In this document: positions 37,650 through 46,500 of the stretch, in pieces
Layout: every line of letters starts with the position of its first letter
How positions within the stretch are numbered: position 1 is the stretch's first letter
Assembly (NCBI RefSeq): GCF_015476115.1
Contig: NZ_CP064295.1
Span: forward strand, 4,024,001 to 4,088,000
Direction: 5' to 3'
Length of the DNA: 64,000 nucleotides
Source of the DNA: Aegicerativicinus sediminis
GTDB taxonomy: Bacteria; Bacteroidota; Bacteroidia; Flavobacteriales; Flavobacteriaceae
Made by a program: the position numbers and the translations under genes
Notes under the pieces: model-generated
What the model was told of the DNA's origin: nothing
The model's input: only the letters and a program-made list of their open reading frames with translations
Database searches by the model: none

Positions 37650-39014
37650 ATTTACGCAATTTTAGACATAGAGACCACAGGCGGAAAGTACAATCAAGAA
37701 GGTATTACAGAAATTGCAATCTATAAATTTGATGGACATGAAGTGGTAGACCAGTTTATTAGTTTGGTTAATCCTGAAAGAGAAATTCAACCTTTCGTGA
37801 CCAACTTAACTGGAATTAATAGTACCATGTTAAAATCTGCACCTAAATTCTACGAGGTTGCCAAACGTATTATAGAAATAACTGAAGATTGTGTATTGGT
37901 TGCTCATAACGCAAGTTTTGATTACAGAATCCTTAGAACCGAATTTAAACGACTAGGTTACAGTTACAAACGAAAATCGTTATGTACTGTGGAATTAGCC
38001 AAGACACTTATTCCAGGGCAACCTTCCTACAGTTTAGGTAAGTTGGCAAGGTCTCTAGGTATCCCGGTAAGTGATCGACATAGGGCTCAGGGAGATGCCC
38101 TTGCGACGGTTAAACTCTTCAAAATGTTGCTTACAAAGGATTTAGAAAAATATATTGTGAAAGATGCCATAAACGTTGAATCCGCATACAGTCTAAAAAA
38201 GGCTCATAAAGACATTATTGACGCATTGCCTATTTTAATTGGTGTGTTTTACATCCATGATACTAATGGTGAGATAATATATGTTGGCAGAAGTAATAAC
38301 ATCAAGCAAAAAATCAACCAGATTTTAACTGACATTGATCCATTTTCCCAGAAAATTCAACAATTAATTGCTACAGTAACTTATGACAGCTGTGGCAATG
38401 AGATGATATCACATTTGGTATATCATGAAGAGATAAAAAAGAATAATCCACTTTTCAATAAGACAGCAACTCCGGCAAAACCTAAATTTGCTCTTTACAC
38501 TTCAACAGATAGTGCTGGCTATCATAATTTATATTTAGACGCCTATTCCCAAAAGAAGAATCCCATAACCAGTTTTAATGATAAAAGGTCTGGAAACTAT
38601 TGGTTAAACACTTTTATCGAAAAATACCAACTATGCATGGACTTATGTGGTATAAAAGCTACTGAAACTGGTTGTTTTAACTACCATGTTAATCAGTGTA
38701 ATGGTGCTTGTATTGGAGATGAGGGACCGAATGAGTATAATAAAAGATTTCAGTTATTTCTAGACGATTATAAACTTCATGGTAGATCTTTAGCAATTGT
38801 GGATAAAGGACGAGAGATTGGAGAAAAAGGGATTATCTATTTAGAGAATAACGCCGTTAAAGGATATGGTTTTATTGATTTGAATTATCAGCTAAAAAAT
38901 AAATCAATTCTAGAAAGAATCATTTCAGAAATTGAACCAAGAAATTCTAATCTTTTTTTAATACAAGCCTATTTACGTAAGAATAAAAATTATAAAATAA
39001 TCGAATTAGAATGA
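37650..39014 (+). CDS. DEDDh exonuclease fused to GIY-YIG (UvrC/Cho-like) domain, atypical start
   Basis: A ~454-residue protein. The DnaQ-type exonuclease (1-165) has ILDIETTGG (Exo I), VLVAHNASFDYRILRTEF (Exo II) and HRAQGDALAT (Exo III); a UvrC-type GIY-YIG domain (about 195-290) has GVFYIHD...IIYVGRSNNIKQKI and HEEIKKNNPLFN; the C-terminal region is Cys-containing. The fusion resembles bacterial DnaQ-Cho proteins implicated in DNA repair. No ATG, GTG or TTG lies between the in-frame stop (37638-37640) and Exo I. ATT 37650, giving (M)YAILDIETTGG, is the best start; GTG 37743 would delete Exo I. A frameshift in the A6 run (37639-37644) is the alternative. Confidence 0.75.
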   Translation: MYAILDIETTGGKYNQEGITEIAIYKFDGHEVVDQFISLVNPEREIQPFVTNLTGINSTMLKSAPKFYEVAKRIIEITEDCVLVAHNASFDYRILRTEFKRLGYSYKRKSLCTVELAKTLIPGQPSYSLGKLARSLGIPVSDRHRAQGDALATVKLFKMLLTKDLEKYIVKDAINVESAYSLKKAHKDIIDALPILIGVFYIHDTNGEIIYVGRSNNIKQKINQILTDIDPFSQKIQQLIATVTYDSCGNEMISHLVYHEEIKKNNPLFNKTATPAKPKFALYTSTDSAGYHNLYLDAYSQKKNPITSFNDKRSGNYWLNTFIEKYQLCMDLCGIKATETGCFNYHVNQCNGACIGDEGPNEYNKRFQLFLDDYKLHGRSLAIVDKGREIGEKGIIYLENNAVKGYGFIDLNYQLKNKSILERIISEIEPRNSNLFLIQAYLRKNKNYKIIELE

Positions 39015-39126
39015 AAGACAAGCCCACCTCCTGCTCCTTCTAACCTACTTTTTAATATTCAATCTCCAAGCCTAGTTTAGTTCAGAACAAAGAAATGTTA
39101 CTCGACCCGATTTTAACTTATAGGTA

Positions 39127-39149
39127 TTTAAAATAGATTCTATTTTAAA
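39127..39149. repeat. 23-bp perfect inverted repeat upstream of the K+ channel operon
   Basis: Arms TTTAAAATAGA and TCTATTTTAAA flank a single T. It lies 60 bp upstream of the channel gene's -7 element, where an operator or activator site would sit. Confidence 0.55.
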
Positions 39150-39208
39150 GTGCTCGATAAATTAAAAGGAAAGAACAGCTTTATAATACTTGAAAAAATT
39201 TAAAATCT

Positions 39209-39216
39209 TATTTTTG
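39209..39216 (+). promoter_or_regulatory. -7 element for the K+ channel operon
   Basis: TATTTTTG ends 5 nt before the ATG at 39222. This implies a leaderless message. Confidence 0.5.
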
Positions 39217-39221
39217 GAGAT

Positions 39222-40097
39222 ATGCCAACACCAAAAAAACAAGATTGGAGAGATCGTCTTCATGAAATTATTTATGAGGCTGACACTCCTGAAGGTAAAC
39301 TGTTCGATGTTATACTGCTGATAGCTATTATCGCAAGTATCATACTAGTGATGCTAGAAAGCATAAAGCATATAGATCAACGTTGGCATTCCGTCCTAGA
39401 TGCAGGCGAATGGATAATTACAATATTGTTTTCGTTTGAGTATATCGCAAGAATAATTTGTGTTAGGAAACCGATGAAATATGTCACTAGTTTTTACGGC
39501 GTCATTGATTTACTCTCAACCATACCTAAATATCTTTCGCTAATAATTGCAGGTACCCATGCTCTCGTAGCCTTAAGAGCATTAAGATTATTAAGAGTGT
39601 TTAGGATTTTGAAACTTGCTCGATTTCTCGGAGCATCTAATTACCTGATAAATGCCCTTAAAGCAAGCCGAGCTAAAATCTTGGTATTTCTATTCGCGGT
39701 AATGATTCTGGCAGTAATTTTTGGCACCATAATGTATTTGGTTGAGGGAGAGGAAAATGGATTTAGTAACATCCCTAAAAGTGTTTATTGGTGCATTGTT
39801 ACCCTTACAACGGTTGGCTTTGGCGATATTGCACCGGTCACTCCATTAGGGCAGTTTATTGCCACCATAATAATGATTTTGGGTTACGGTATTATAGCAG
39901 TACCAACGGGCATAGTAGCATCTGAATACACCTCACAAACGAATTCCTCAAAAGGTCAAAAACCTAATGATGCTGCCCTAAACCCTATGTCATCCGTACA
40001 ATTAAATTCTCAATCTTGCCCAAATTGTTTGGCTGACAATCATAAGGATGGAGCTGAATATTGCTACAATTGCGGGTATAAACTAAGCAATGACTAA
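39222..40097 (+). CDS. Voltage-gated K+ channel-like protein with C-terminal zinc ribbon
   Basis: A 291-residue six-TM channel. S1-S3 span about 28-110, the S4 sensor is ALRALRLLRVFRILKLARF (about 117-135, five or more Arg/Lys at regular spacing), the pore helix and filter are TLTTVGFGD (194-202), and S6 is about 208-232. The filter reads GFGD rather than the commoner GYGD; both occur in K+ channels. The C-terminus has a CPNC...CYNCG zinc ribbon (C266, C269, C281, C284), an unusual addition that may be regulatory. The last 8 bp overlap miaA, so expression is coupled. Confidence 0.9.
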   Translation: MPTPKKQDWRDRLHEIIYEADTPEGKLFDVILLIAIIASIILVMLESIKHIDQRWHSVLDAGEWIITILFSFEYIARIICVRKPMKYVTSFYGVIDLLSTIPKYLSLIIAGTHALVALRALRLLRVFRILKLARFLGASNYLINALKASRAKILVFLFAVMILAVIFGTIMYLVEGEENGFSNIPKSVYWCIVTLTTVGFGDIAPVTPLGQFIATIIMILGYGIIAVPTGIVASEYTSQTNSSKGQKPNDAALNPMSSVQLNSQSCPNCLADNHKDGAEYCYNCGYKLSND

Positions 40098-41007
40098 GTT
40101 TTTAATTATAGTTGTAGGCCCAACGGGAATTGGTAAAACTGCTCTATCAATTCAACTTGCAAAACATTTTAACACCGAAATTCTTTCCTCAGATTCTAGG
40201 CAATTTTATAAAGAAATGAAGATAGGGACCGCCGTTCCTTCAGACCTAGAGTTGAATGCGGCACCTCATCATTTTATTCAGCATATTTCAATAAAGGACA
40301 AATATTCAGTTGGAGATTTTGAGCGTGAAGCTATTGAAAGAATTGGAAGGCTTTTTAGGGTACATGATATTTTGATAATGGCCGGTGGTTCTGGGCTTTA
40401 CATTGAAGCAGTAGTAAAAGGACTGGACAATTTTCCTGAGGTTGATCCAAAAATCCGGAAGGATTTAATGAAGATTTTGGAGAACCAAGGCTTATTACCT
40501 CTACAACAAAAGCTTAATGAATTGGACCCGTATTACTATCAAAATGCTGATATAAATAACCCACATAGAATTGTAAGAGCTTTGGAAATATGCCTTGGAA
40601 CCCGAAAGCCATATTCGTCCTTTCTTACGGGATCACCAATTGAAAGAAATTTCACCCCTATTTATATAGGCCTAACTGGGGAAAGAGAAGATATCTATAA
40701 TAGGATCAATAAAAGAGTGGATCAGATGATTAGAGAAGGGCTAATTGATGAAGTGGGGGAGCTATTGCAACACAAAAATTTAAATGCATTAAACACGGTT
40801 GGCTACAAAGAATTATTTGAATATTTAGACGAGAAAACAGACCTTGAAACCGCTATTTCCGAAATTAAGAAAAACTCTAGACGTTATGCAAAACGACAAC
40901 TAACTTGGTTAAGGAAAAACGACGCTGTTCATTGGTTTAACTACAAAACAAGTTATTCAGAAATAGTCGAATATATTGAAAAATTGATTTCACATGAAGA
41001 CTTTTAA
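40090..41007 (+). CDS. miaA: tRNA dimethylallyltransferase
   Basis: A 305-residue enzyme adding the dimethylallyl group to A37 of tRNAs reading UNN codons. It has P-loop VVGPTGIGKTALS (8-20), SSDSRQFYKEMKIGTA, PHHFIQHIS, MAGGSGLYIEAVVKGLD, NPHRIVRALEI and GYKELFEYL. The ATG lies inside the channel gene's end (8-bp overlap) and its own end overlaps the next gene by 14 bp, a tight three-gene operon. Confidence 0.96.
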   Translation: MTKFLIIVVGPTGIGKTALSIQLAKHFNTEILSSDSRQFYKEMKIGTAVPSDLELNAAPHHFIQHISIKDKYSVGDFEREAIERIGRLFRVHDILIMAGGSGLYIEAVVKGLDNFPEVDPKIRKDLMKILENQGLLPLQQKLNELDPYYYQNADINNPHRIVRALEICLGTRKPYSSFLTGSPIERNFTPIYIGLTGEREDIYNRINKRVDQMIREGLIDEVGELLQHKNLNALNTVGYKELFEYLDEKTDLETAISEIKKNSRRYAKRQLTWLRKNDAVHWFNYKTSYSEIVEYIEKLISHEDF

Positions 41008-41491
41008 AATAAGCTCCTTTTTAATTTTTATTCACCTAATCATGTTTGGCCAAACCAAAAATGATTTCCTTGAAATAAATAAGCAAATTTGGGAGCCATT
41101 TTCCCAGGCTTATGCAATGAAGGATATCTCACTTTTTGGAGGCATTCACCACGAAGATTTTATCAGAGTGAGCGGGAATAATAAATCGATAAAGGATAAA
41201 TCAAAATATATTAATCAATTAGCTGAAAATTGGACGGATGACGAACGGACTTTGAAGATTGAATTCCGGTTTACTGAGCGAATTTCTTCTGAAGGTAGGG
41301 CTTCGGAAAGGGGTATCTATAAATTAACCGTTACAACTGGCATAAATGATCCACAATTCTATTTTGGAAAATTTCATGTCATACTCACTAAAGAAACTAA
41401 GTGGAAGCTCTTAATGGATTATGATTCTAACGAATATGGAACTATAGGGAAAGAAGACTTCCTTGCAGCAAACGATATTAACAGGTATTAA
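40994..41491 (+). CDS. Secreted NTF2-like (DUF4440-type) protein
   Basis: A 165-residue protein with a Sec signal peptide (MKTFKISSFLIFIHLIMFGQ). The body is a single NTF2-like/SnoaL alpha+beta cone (INKQIWEPFSQAYAMKD...FGGIHHEDFIRVSG...GIYKLTV...YFGKFHVILTKETKWKLLMDYDS). No catalytic role can be read. It starts inside miaA (14-bp overlap). A bidirectional terminator follows directly. Confidence 0.8.
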   Translation: MKTFKISSFLIFIHLIMFGQTKNDFLEINKQIWEPFSQAYAMKDISLFGGIHHEDFIRVSGNNKSIKDKSKYINQLAENWTDDERTLKIEFRFTERISSEGRASERGIYKLTVTTGINDPQFYFGKFHVILTKETKWKLLMDYDSNEYGTIGKEDFLAANDINRY

Positions 41492-41519
41492 AAACCCCAG
41501 CCTAAAGGCTGGAGTTTTT
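41490..41519. terminator. Bidirectional terminator
   Basis: CCAGCC-taaa-GGCTGG, with one mismatch and one further C-G pair outside it, flanked by A5 and T5. It separates the miaA operon from the convergent two-component genes. Confidence 0.9.
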
Positions 41520-41538
41520 ATCCCACTTTATGTGAATT

Positions 41539-42252
41539 TTATTCTTCGTCTTTATTTATAACCAATCTGAAACCTTCTCCGTGTATATTTAGGATTTCAA
41601 CATTAGGATCAGGCTTTAAGTACTTACGCAATTTGGCGATATAAACATCCATACTCCTAGAAGTAAAATAATTATCGTCTCTCCAAATCTTAGTAAGAGC
41701 CAATTCCCGTGGCATTAGATCATTTTCATGTAATGCTAATAACCTCAAAAGTTCATTTTCCTTTGGTGACAATTTTACTGGCTCTCCACCATCAAATTTT
41801 AAGAATCTGAGCTTTGAATTTAAATCAAACCGACCAATCTTAAATTCGAATTGCTTACTATCCGCAATGGAATCGTTTGCCTTTCTTTGGATTATAGCCT
41901 TTATTTTCATTAAAAGCACCTCACTATCAAAAGGTTTGTTGAGATAATCATCGGCGCCAACTTTATAACCTTTCAAGACATCTTCTTTCATTGCCTTGGC
42001 AGTTAAGAATATAATCGGCACTTCAGAATTCTTTTCTCTAATTTCTTTAGCTAACGTAAAACCATCCTTATAAGGCATCATGACGTCTAAAATGCACAGA
42101 TCATAATCGTCTTTTTTAAACTTTTCGAAGCCTTCCATACCGTTTTTAGCATGAGTAACATCGTAGTCGTTCATGGTTAAATAATCCTTCAACACGGTCC
42201 CGAAATTGGGATCATCTTCAACTAACAGAATTCTCTTGTTTTGTTCTTCCAT
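41539..42252 (-). CDS. OmpR-family response regulator
   Basis: A 237-residue regulator. The receiver domain (7-120) has the acidic pair D13/D14, phosphorylation site D56 (CILDVMMP), the TAKA Thr and the Lys in DDYLNKPF. The OmpR/PhoB winged helix (about 140-232) shows VKLSPKENELLRLLALHEND and RSMDVYIAKLRKYL. It starts 3 nt after the kinase gene ends, so the pair is co-transcribed. It resembles RprY-type regulators of Bacteroidetes; target genes are unknown. Confidence 0.94.
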   Translation of the reverse strand: MEEQNKRILLVEDDPNFGTVLKDYLTMNDYDVTHAKNGMEGFEKFKKDDYDLCILDVMMPYKDGFTLAKEIREKNSEVPIIFLTAKAMKEDVLKGYKVGADDYLNKPFDSEVLLMKIKAIIQRKANDSIADSKQFEFKIGRFDLNSKLRFLKFDGGEPVKLSPKENELLRLLALHENDLMPRELALTKIWRDDNYFTSRSMDVYIAKLRKYLKPDPNVEILNIHGEGFRLVINKDEE

Positions 42253-42255
42253 AAT

Positions 42256-43824
42256 TTATGATATTAACGGTAATTTAATGGTAAATACACTACCTTTTCC
42301 TTTTTCACTTTCTACTGATATATGACCATGGTGGTCTTCTACAATCCTTTTTACATAGGCCAAACCTAGACCGTGTCCCTTAACGTTGTGCACGTTGCCG
42401 GTGTGTTCTCTATAGAACTTTTCAAACACGCGTTTTGCAACTTGTTTAGACATTCCATTTCCTTGATCAGCTATTTTAATGAGAATATTATTTCCAACAT
42501 TCTCTGTATAAATGTCAATTTTTGGTTCATCGCTAGAATACTTAACGGCATTGTCCATAATATTTACAAGCACGTTTGTAAAATGCGATTCATTTGCTAA
42601 AACCGAAGATTTAGGGGCGTCTAAATGCGATTTTATATAGCCATTTCTATCTTCAACAATCAACTCCACATGGCTCATGGCATCCTCAATTAAGTCGTGT
42701 ATCTTAACACGTTCCTTACTAATATTTAATTCGTTTTTTTCCAATTTAGAAATCCTGAGGACATTCTCTACTTGAGCATGCATTCTTTTGTTTTCATCTC
42801 GAATCATTCCCAAATACCTCGAAACTTTATCTGGATCCGACATTATCTTCGGATTTCTTATAGAATCTAAGGCCAAATTGATAGTAGCTATTGGAGTTTT
42901 AAATTCATGGGTCATATTATTGATAAAGTCCGTCTTAATCTGTGAAATCTGTCTTTGTCTTATCAGTTGGTAAATGGCACTACTATATGCCAAAATTATA
43001 ACTGAAGTAAAAATTATAGACAACACTATCATTCCCATTATAGTTGAAAACAAAAATTGTCTGCGATTGGGAAAGTTCACATAAAGCGTATAATTACTCT
43101 CGTTATTGTTATCTAAGAAAACTGGTACCCCAAGAGTCGAATCCGTAGAGAATTCAAAATTATTTGATTGCACCTTGGTCGCTAAATCCCTATCAAAAAT
43201 GGCAAACTCATAATCAATTTCAATTCCATTGCCAATTAATTGTTTGCCCAATAAGTCATCAACTTCATCCGTTGATATTCGCTTATATATCGGATAATTC
43301 TTGAAGCGATCCCTAAATGTAGTTTCAAACAATTTTCTATCCAATTCGGGCAACTCCCTAAATTCCTGCAATTTTTTTTCAGAATCTAGCTGAAATTCAG
43401 AATTGAGGTCAGTCCTATCAAAGACCTGAGAGTATTTCATGTTGGTAAAGCGGCTTATGTTTACACTGTCTAAACCTATGTCAAAGAACAATGACGGAAC
43501 CTTAAAATTTTCCTCAATAATATTGTTTTCGTAATAGGTCATTTGATTAGACCTTTCATCATAATCCCAAATACTAATACCTCTAATGGTACTATCAGGA
43601 TCCTTGCCATTCTCCAAAAGCTCCAAAAATTTACTACTAAATTCATGGAACTCCTTATTTTCTAAATCACGAGAAACAACACTTAAAGAGCGTTTAACAT
43701 TTAAGGTGAATTGCCTTTCTTCATTTTTTAAAGAGCGATTAATAAAATATGCCTGCACGAAAATAATTCCGATCAACGACAAACTCATTAACACCACCAG
43801 CAGAATGAAAAGCTTTTTGCCCAT
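42256..43824 (-). CDS. Membrane sensor histidine kinase
   Basis: A 522-residue kinase: TM1 (about 5-27), a periplasmic sensor of about 225 residues, TM2 (about 258-284), the DHp helix with phosphorylated H306 (FINNMTHEFKTPIATINLAL), N box (NIMDNAVKYS), G1 (KIADQGNGMSK), F box (VFEKFYREH) and G2 (GHGLGLAYV). The architecture resembles RprX. The -7 element ends 4 nt before the ATG, which suggests leaderless translation. Confidence 0.93.
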   Translation of the reverse strand: MGKKLFILLVVLMSLSLIGIIFVQAYFINRSLKNEERQFTLNVKRSLSVVSRDLENKEFHEFSSKFLELLENGKDPDSTIRGISIWDYDERSNQMTYYENNIIEENFKVPSLFFDIGLDSVNISRFTNMKYSQVFDRTDLNSEFQLDSEKKLQEFRELPELDRKLFETTFRDRFKNYPIYKRISTDEVDDLLGKQLIGNGIEIDYEFAIFDRDLATKVQSNNFEFSTDSTLGVPVFLDNNNESNYTLYVNFPNRRQFLFSTIMGMIVLSIIFTSVIILAYSSAIYQLIRQRQISQIKTDFINNMTHEFKTPIATINLALDSIRNPKIMSDPDKVSRYLGMIRDENKRMHAQVENVLRISKLEKNELNISKERVKIHDLIEDAMSHVELIVEDRNGYIKSHLDAPKSSVLANESHFTNVLVNIMDNAVKYSSDEPKIDIYTENVGNNILIKIADQGNGMSKQVAKRVFEKFYREHTGNVHNVKGHGLGLAYVKRIVEDHHGHISVESEKGKGSVFTIKLPLIS

Positions 43825-43828
43825 CGCC

Positions 43829-43836
43829 CAAATTTA
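43829..43836 (-). promoter_or_regulatory. -7 element for the kinase/regulator operon
   Basis: TAAATTTG on the minus strand fits TAnnTTTG and is almost on top of the ATG (43824). Just upstream is a tandem 8-mer AAATGTTA x2 that overlaps the -7 element. Confidence 0.5.
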
Positions 43837-43902
43837 ACATTTTAACATTTAGGAATTTTGGCCTTTAACCAATCCTTAACATATGAGAAAATTCCTTTAA
43901 TA

Positions 43903-44484
43903 TTAGGATTCTAGAAGCTTTTGGTGCAATTTCTCAACTTGAATTTTGGTATCCTCTATTGTAGTGTTTTCTATTATATAATCAGAAAGGGGAATTTTTA
44001 CGTCATCGGCCATCTGGTTATTCATAATTGAAATAACCTTTTCCCTTGTAGAATTGTCCCTTTTCATTACGCGTTCAAGTCTTTTTTGTTTATCAGAAAC
44101 AACAAGGATAATAGCATCATATTCATGTTGTCGATTATGTTCAAAAATGATTGCTGCTTCTTTAATAATATACGGTGAAGTTTGTTTGGTGAGCCATTTT
44201 TCAAAATGTTCCTTTACTTTAGGATGAACAATATTGTTGATTTTTTTCAATTCCACTTCATCATTAAAAACTTTTGCCGCAAGAAAATTACGGTTCAATT
44301 CCCCGTTAGAATATGCCTGATCTCCAAACTTTTCAATTAATTGGCGCTTGATAACCTTGGAGGTATTCATCAGGTTCTTAGCCTCCAAATCTGCAACATA
44401 AACCGGCACACCCAGTTCCCGGAACATATTTGCCACAGTAGTTTTACCACTACCAATTCCTCCCGTTAAGCCAATAATTTTCAT
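43903..44484 (-). CDS. coaE: Dephospho-CoA kinase
   Basis: A 193-residue P-loop kinase for the last step of CoA synthesis: GLTGGIGSGKTTVANMF (5-21), VYVADLEAKNLM (catalytic Asp), FGDQAYSNGELNR, IVHPKV and KEAAIIFEHN. The first 4 bp overlap the ybbR-like gene. coaBC lies about 6 kb away on the same strand. Confidence 0.96.
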   Translation of the reverse strand: MKIIGLTGGIGSGKTTVANMFRELGVPVYVADLEAKNLMNTSKVIKRQLIEKFGDQAYSNGELNRNFLAAKVFNDEVELKKINNIVHPKVKEHFEKWLTKQTSPYIIKEAAIIFEHNRQHEYDAIILVVSDKQKRLERVMKRDNSTREKVISIMNNQMADDVKIPLSDYIIENTTIEDTKIQVEKLHQKLLES

Positions 44485-45446
44485 TTGGTAAGTATAAATT
44501 CAACTTTATCCTGTCTAAGGCGAACATTTTTTACCAATTCTGGCACCTTAATTAAACGAGGCGTAAAGAATGATTTTTGTGTATTTTTTATTTCATCGTA
44601 ATTACACTCAATTGCAAAGTCGTCAACCGTTACCTCATTGTATTTTGATAATTGAACGTAAAAGGAAACAGGTATAGACTTAGGAAAATAGTTAATCTTA
44701 ATATTCTTTGGTAAGTTCTTAACGATAACCGGAATTTCTAAAATGCCTTCTGTAAATTTCTCAATTTTTGCCTTTACCGTCACTGAAGTCGGTTCAATTT
44801 TATAAACTGCCTCCTTCTTTATATCTAATTCTATAGTCTCAGAAATGTCGGTGCTTAAATTAGCTTTTTTAACAGGTTTTGTCTCTACCATCGCTACTTC
44901 TTTAAGTGCCTCCTTACCTCCTATTACTTTAACTGAATCAGGCACTGCCTTAAGAGAATCACCAAAATTATATCCGGGGCTAAGCTTAATTTCGGATATT
45001 ACCTTTACTGGTATCATTTTAGATTTCAGCACAGAAAACGGAATAATTATACTATCTGGTTCAATGGCCAATTTATCAATGCTATAGCTAAAATATTGAT
45101 TGAATATTTCATCGTTCAAATCTGGAGTCCATAGGTATTCATCACCATGCATCTTTAAATCCTCTTGAGCATCCAGAGTTAATATTGGTTTTTTTAAATA
45201 ATAAGGCAAAAGCCTGAATCCGACTCCCTCAACTTCTATTTCAATTTCCTTAGGAGTTTCTAAATCGATCACGATGTCACTAGGCAAGTTATCATAGGCC
45301 AATTGAAGCCGAACCGTTTCGTGATATATCTTTGAAAATTTGGTTAATAATAGAAAAATAAAGGAAAGAATTAAAAACAGTCCAAACATATGCAGCCTTC
45401 TGTTATGGAAGGACTGAAATAATTTGGAGCGTATTTTATTAACCAT
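44481..45446 (-). CDS. YbbR-like domain membrane protein
   Basis: A 321-residue protein with one N-terminal membrane anchor (about 19-38, HMFGLFLILSFIFLLLTKF) and a periplasm-facing region of repeated beta-rich YbbR-like domains (PKEIEIEVEGVGFRLL; VIPFSVLKSKMIPVKV; PDSVKVIGGKEAL). In Firmicutes YbbR (CdaR) regulates the c-di-AMP cyclase; no cyclase gene is visible here, so that role is not claimed. It overlaps its neighbours on both sides (8 and 4 bp). Confidence 0.85.
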   Translation of the reverse strand: MVNKIRSKLFQSFHNRRLHMFGLFLILSFIFLLLTKFSKIYHETVRLQLAYDNLPSDIVIDLETPKEIEIEVEGVGFRLLPYYLKKPILTLDAQEDLKMHGDEYLWTPDLNDEIFNQYFSYSIDKLAIEPDSIIIPFSVLKSKMIPVKVISEIKLSPGYNFGDSLKAVPDSVKVIGGKEALKEVAMVETKPVKKANLSTDISETIELDIKKEAVYKIEPTSVTVKAKIEKFTEGILEIPVIVKNLPKNIKINYFPKSIPVSFYVQLSKYNEVTVDDFAIECNYDEIKNTQKSFFTPRLIKVPELVKNVRLRQDKVEFILTK

Positions 45447-46449
45447 GATTGAAAAATAGTTGGGGAAACTCTTCTTCCGGGTTCTTTCCCATCAAATTTA
45501 ATGCAATACTTGATTTAAAAAAACCTAAACCGTAACCAAAAAATTGCAAATACATTGCAACCATAGAATAACATGAAATTTTCATGCTTTTTGTCCTTAT
45601 TAAAGCCACAAAGAAAACCATGAAAGTATAGATGCCAAATAAGACCAATGGCGAATGTATTCCGAATATAGCTAAGGATACAGAAGCTATAAACCCTAAC
45701 ACAAAAAGTGTCGGAAACCAAAATATCAGTTTGGAAGACTCTGGATGCCATTTGTTCAATATTGGCCTAACCAAGCCAAACTTGTTAACCTGCTTCCAAA
45801 ATTTACCAAAATCCACCCTGCGTTTATGGTACACAAAGGCCTCAGAAATCAATCGGGTTTTGAACCCTAGTTTTTTTAACCGAATGGATAAATCCGGATC
45901 TTCTCCCGGATGTATAATTCCAAAACCTTTAGTAGCCTCAAATGCTTCCTTGGAAATTCCCATGTTGAAACTCCTTGGCTCAAAATTAACTATATGGTTC
46001 TTATTTCCTCTAACACCACCGGTAGTGATAAAAGAAGTCATAACAAAATTGATCGCTTTTTGAATTTCAGAAAAACTTTCATGTGCACCATCAGGACCAC
46101 CAAAGCAGTCTACATAATCCTCTTTAAGAGATGTATGAACCTTCTGCAAATATTGTGTAGGCAAAATACAATCTGAATCTAGAATTATAAAATAATTCCC
46201 TGTGGCACGAGCCATTCCATAATTTCTTGAATCCCCAGGGCCAGAATTTGATTTTTCTAAATATACTATGTTTAACTGATCTTTAAAAGTAGAACAAACT
46301 TCTTTGGAAGAATTTGTAGATCCATCCTCAACGATTATAATTTCATAGGGGTTTTCAAATGAAAGAAGACAAAAACTTTCCAACAATTCCTTTATTTCAT
46401 CGGGACGATTAAATACCGGAATTACAAAGGAAAATTGTAGTGACTTCAT
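45439..46449 (-). CDS. Family 2 glycosyltransferase, membrane-anchored
   Basis: A 336-residue GT-A fold glycosyltransferase: FVIPVFNRPDEIKELLESF, IIIVEDGSTNSS, ILDSDC (DxD-like metal site) and GFGIIHPGEDPDLSIRLKKLG. Two or more TM segments near the C-terminus (about 245-290) anchor it to the inner membrane. It probably transfers a sugar to a lipid or surface polymer. It overlaps the ybbR-like gene by 8 bp. Confidence 0.9.
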   Translation of the reverse strand: MKSLQFSFVIPVFNRPDEIKELLESFCLLSFENPYEIIIVEDGSTNSSKEVCSTFKDQLNIVYLEKSNSGPGDSRNYGMARATGNYFIILDSDCILPTQYLQKVHTSLKEDYVDCFGGPDGAHESFSEIQKAINFVMTSFITTGGVRGNKNHIVNFEPRSFNMGISKEAFEATKGFGIIHPGEDPDLSIRLKKLGFKTRLISEAFVYHKRRVDFGKFWKQVNKFGLVRPILNKWHPESSKLIFWFPTLFVLGFIASVSLAIFGIHSPLVLFGIYTFMVFFVALIRTKSMKISCYSMVAMYLQFFGYGLGFFKSSIALNLMGKNPEEEFPQLFFNHG

Positions 46450-46500
46450 TGTAATCGCTGCATCAGAAATAACATTTTATTTTATAGTTTTTGAGAACTA

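Noticed and set aside
39011-39043. Ten-codon ORF starting in the stop of the exonuclease gene
   Set aside because: Too short and with no supporting context; AT-rich spacer.
45632-46063. 143-codon plus-strand ORF antisense to the glycosyltransferase gene
   Set aside because: Shadow of a gene with clear GT2 motifs.
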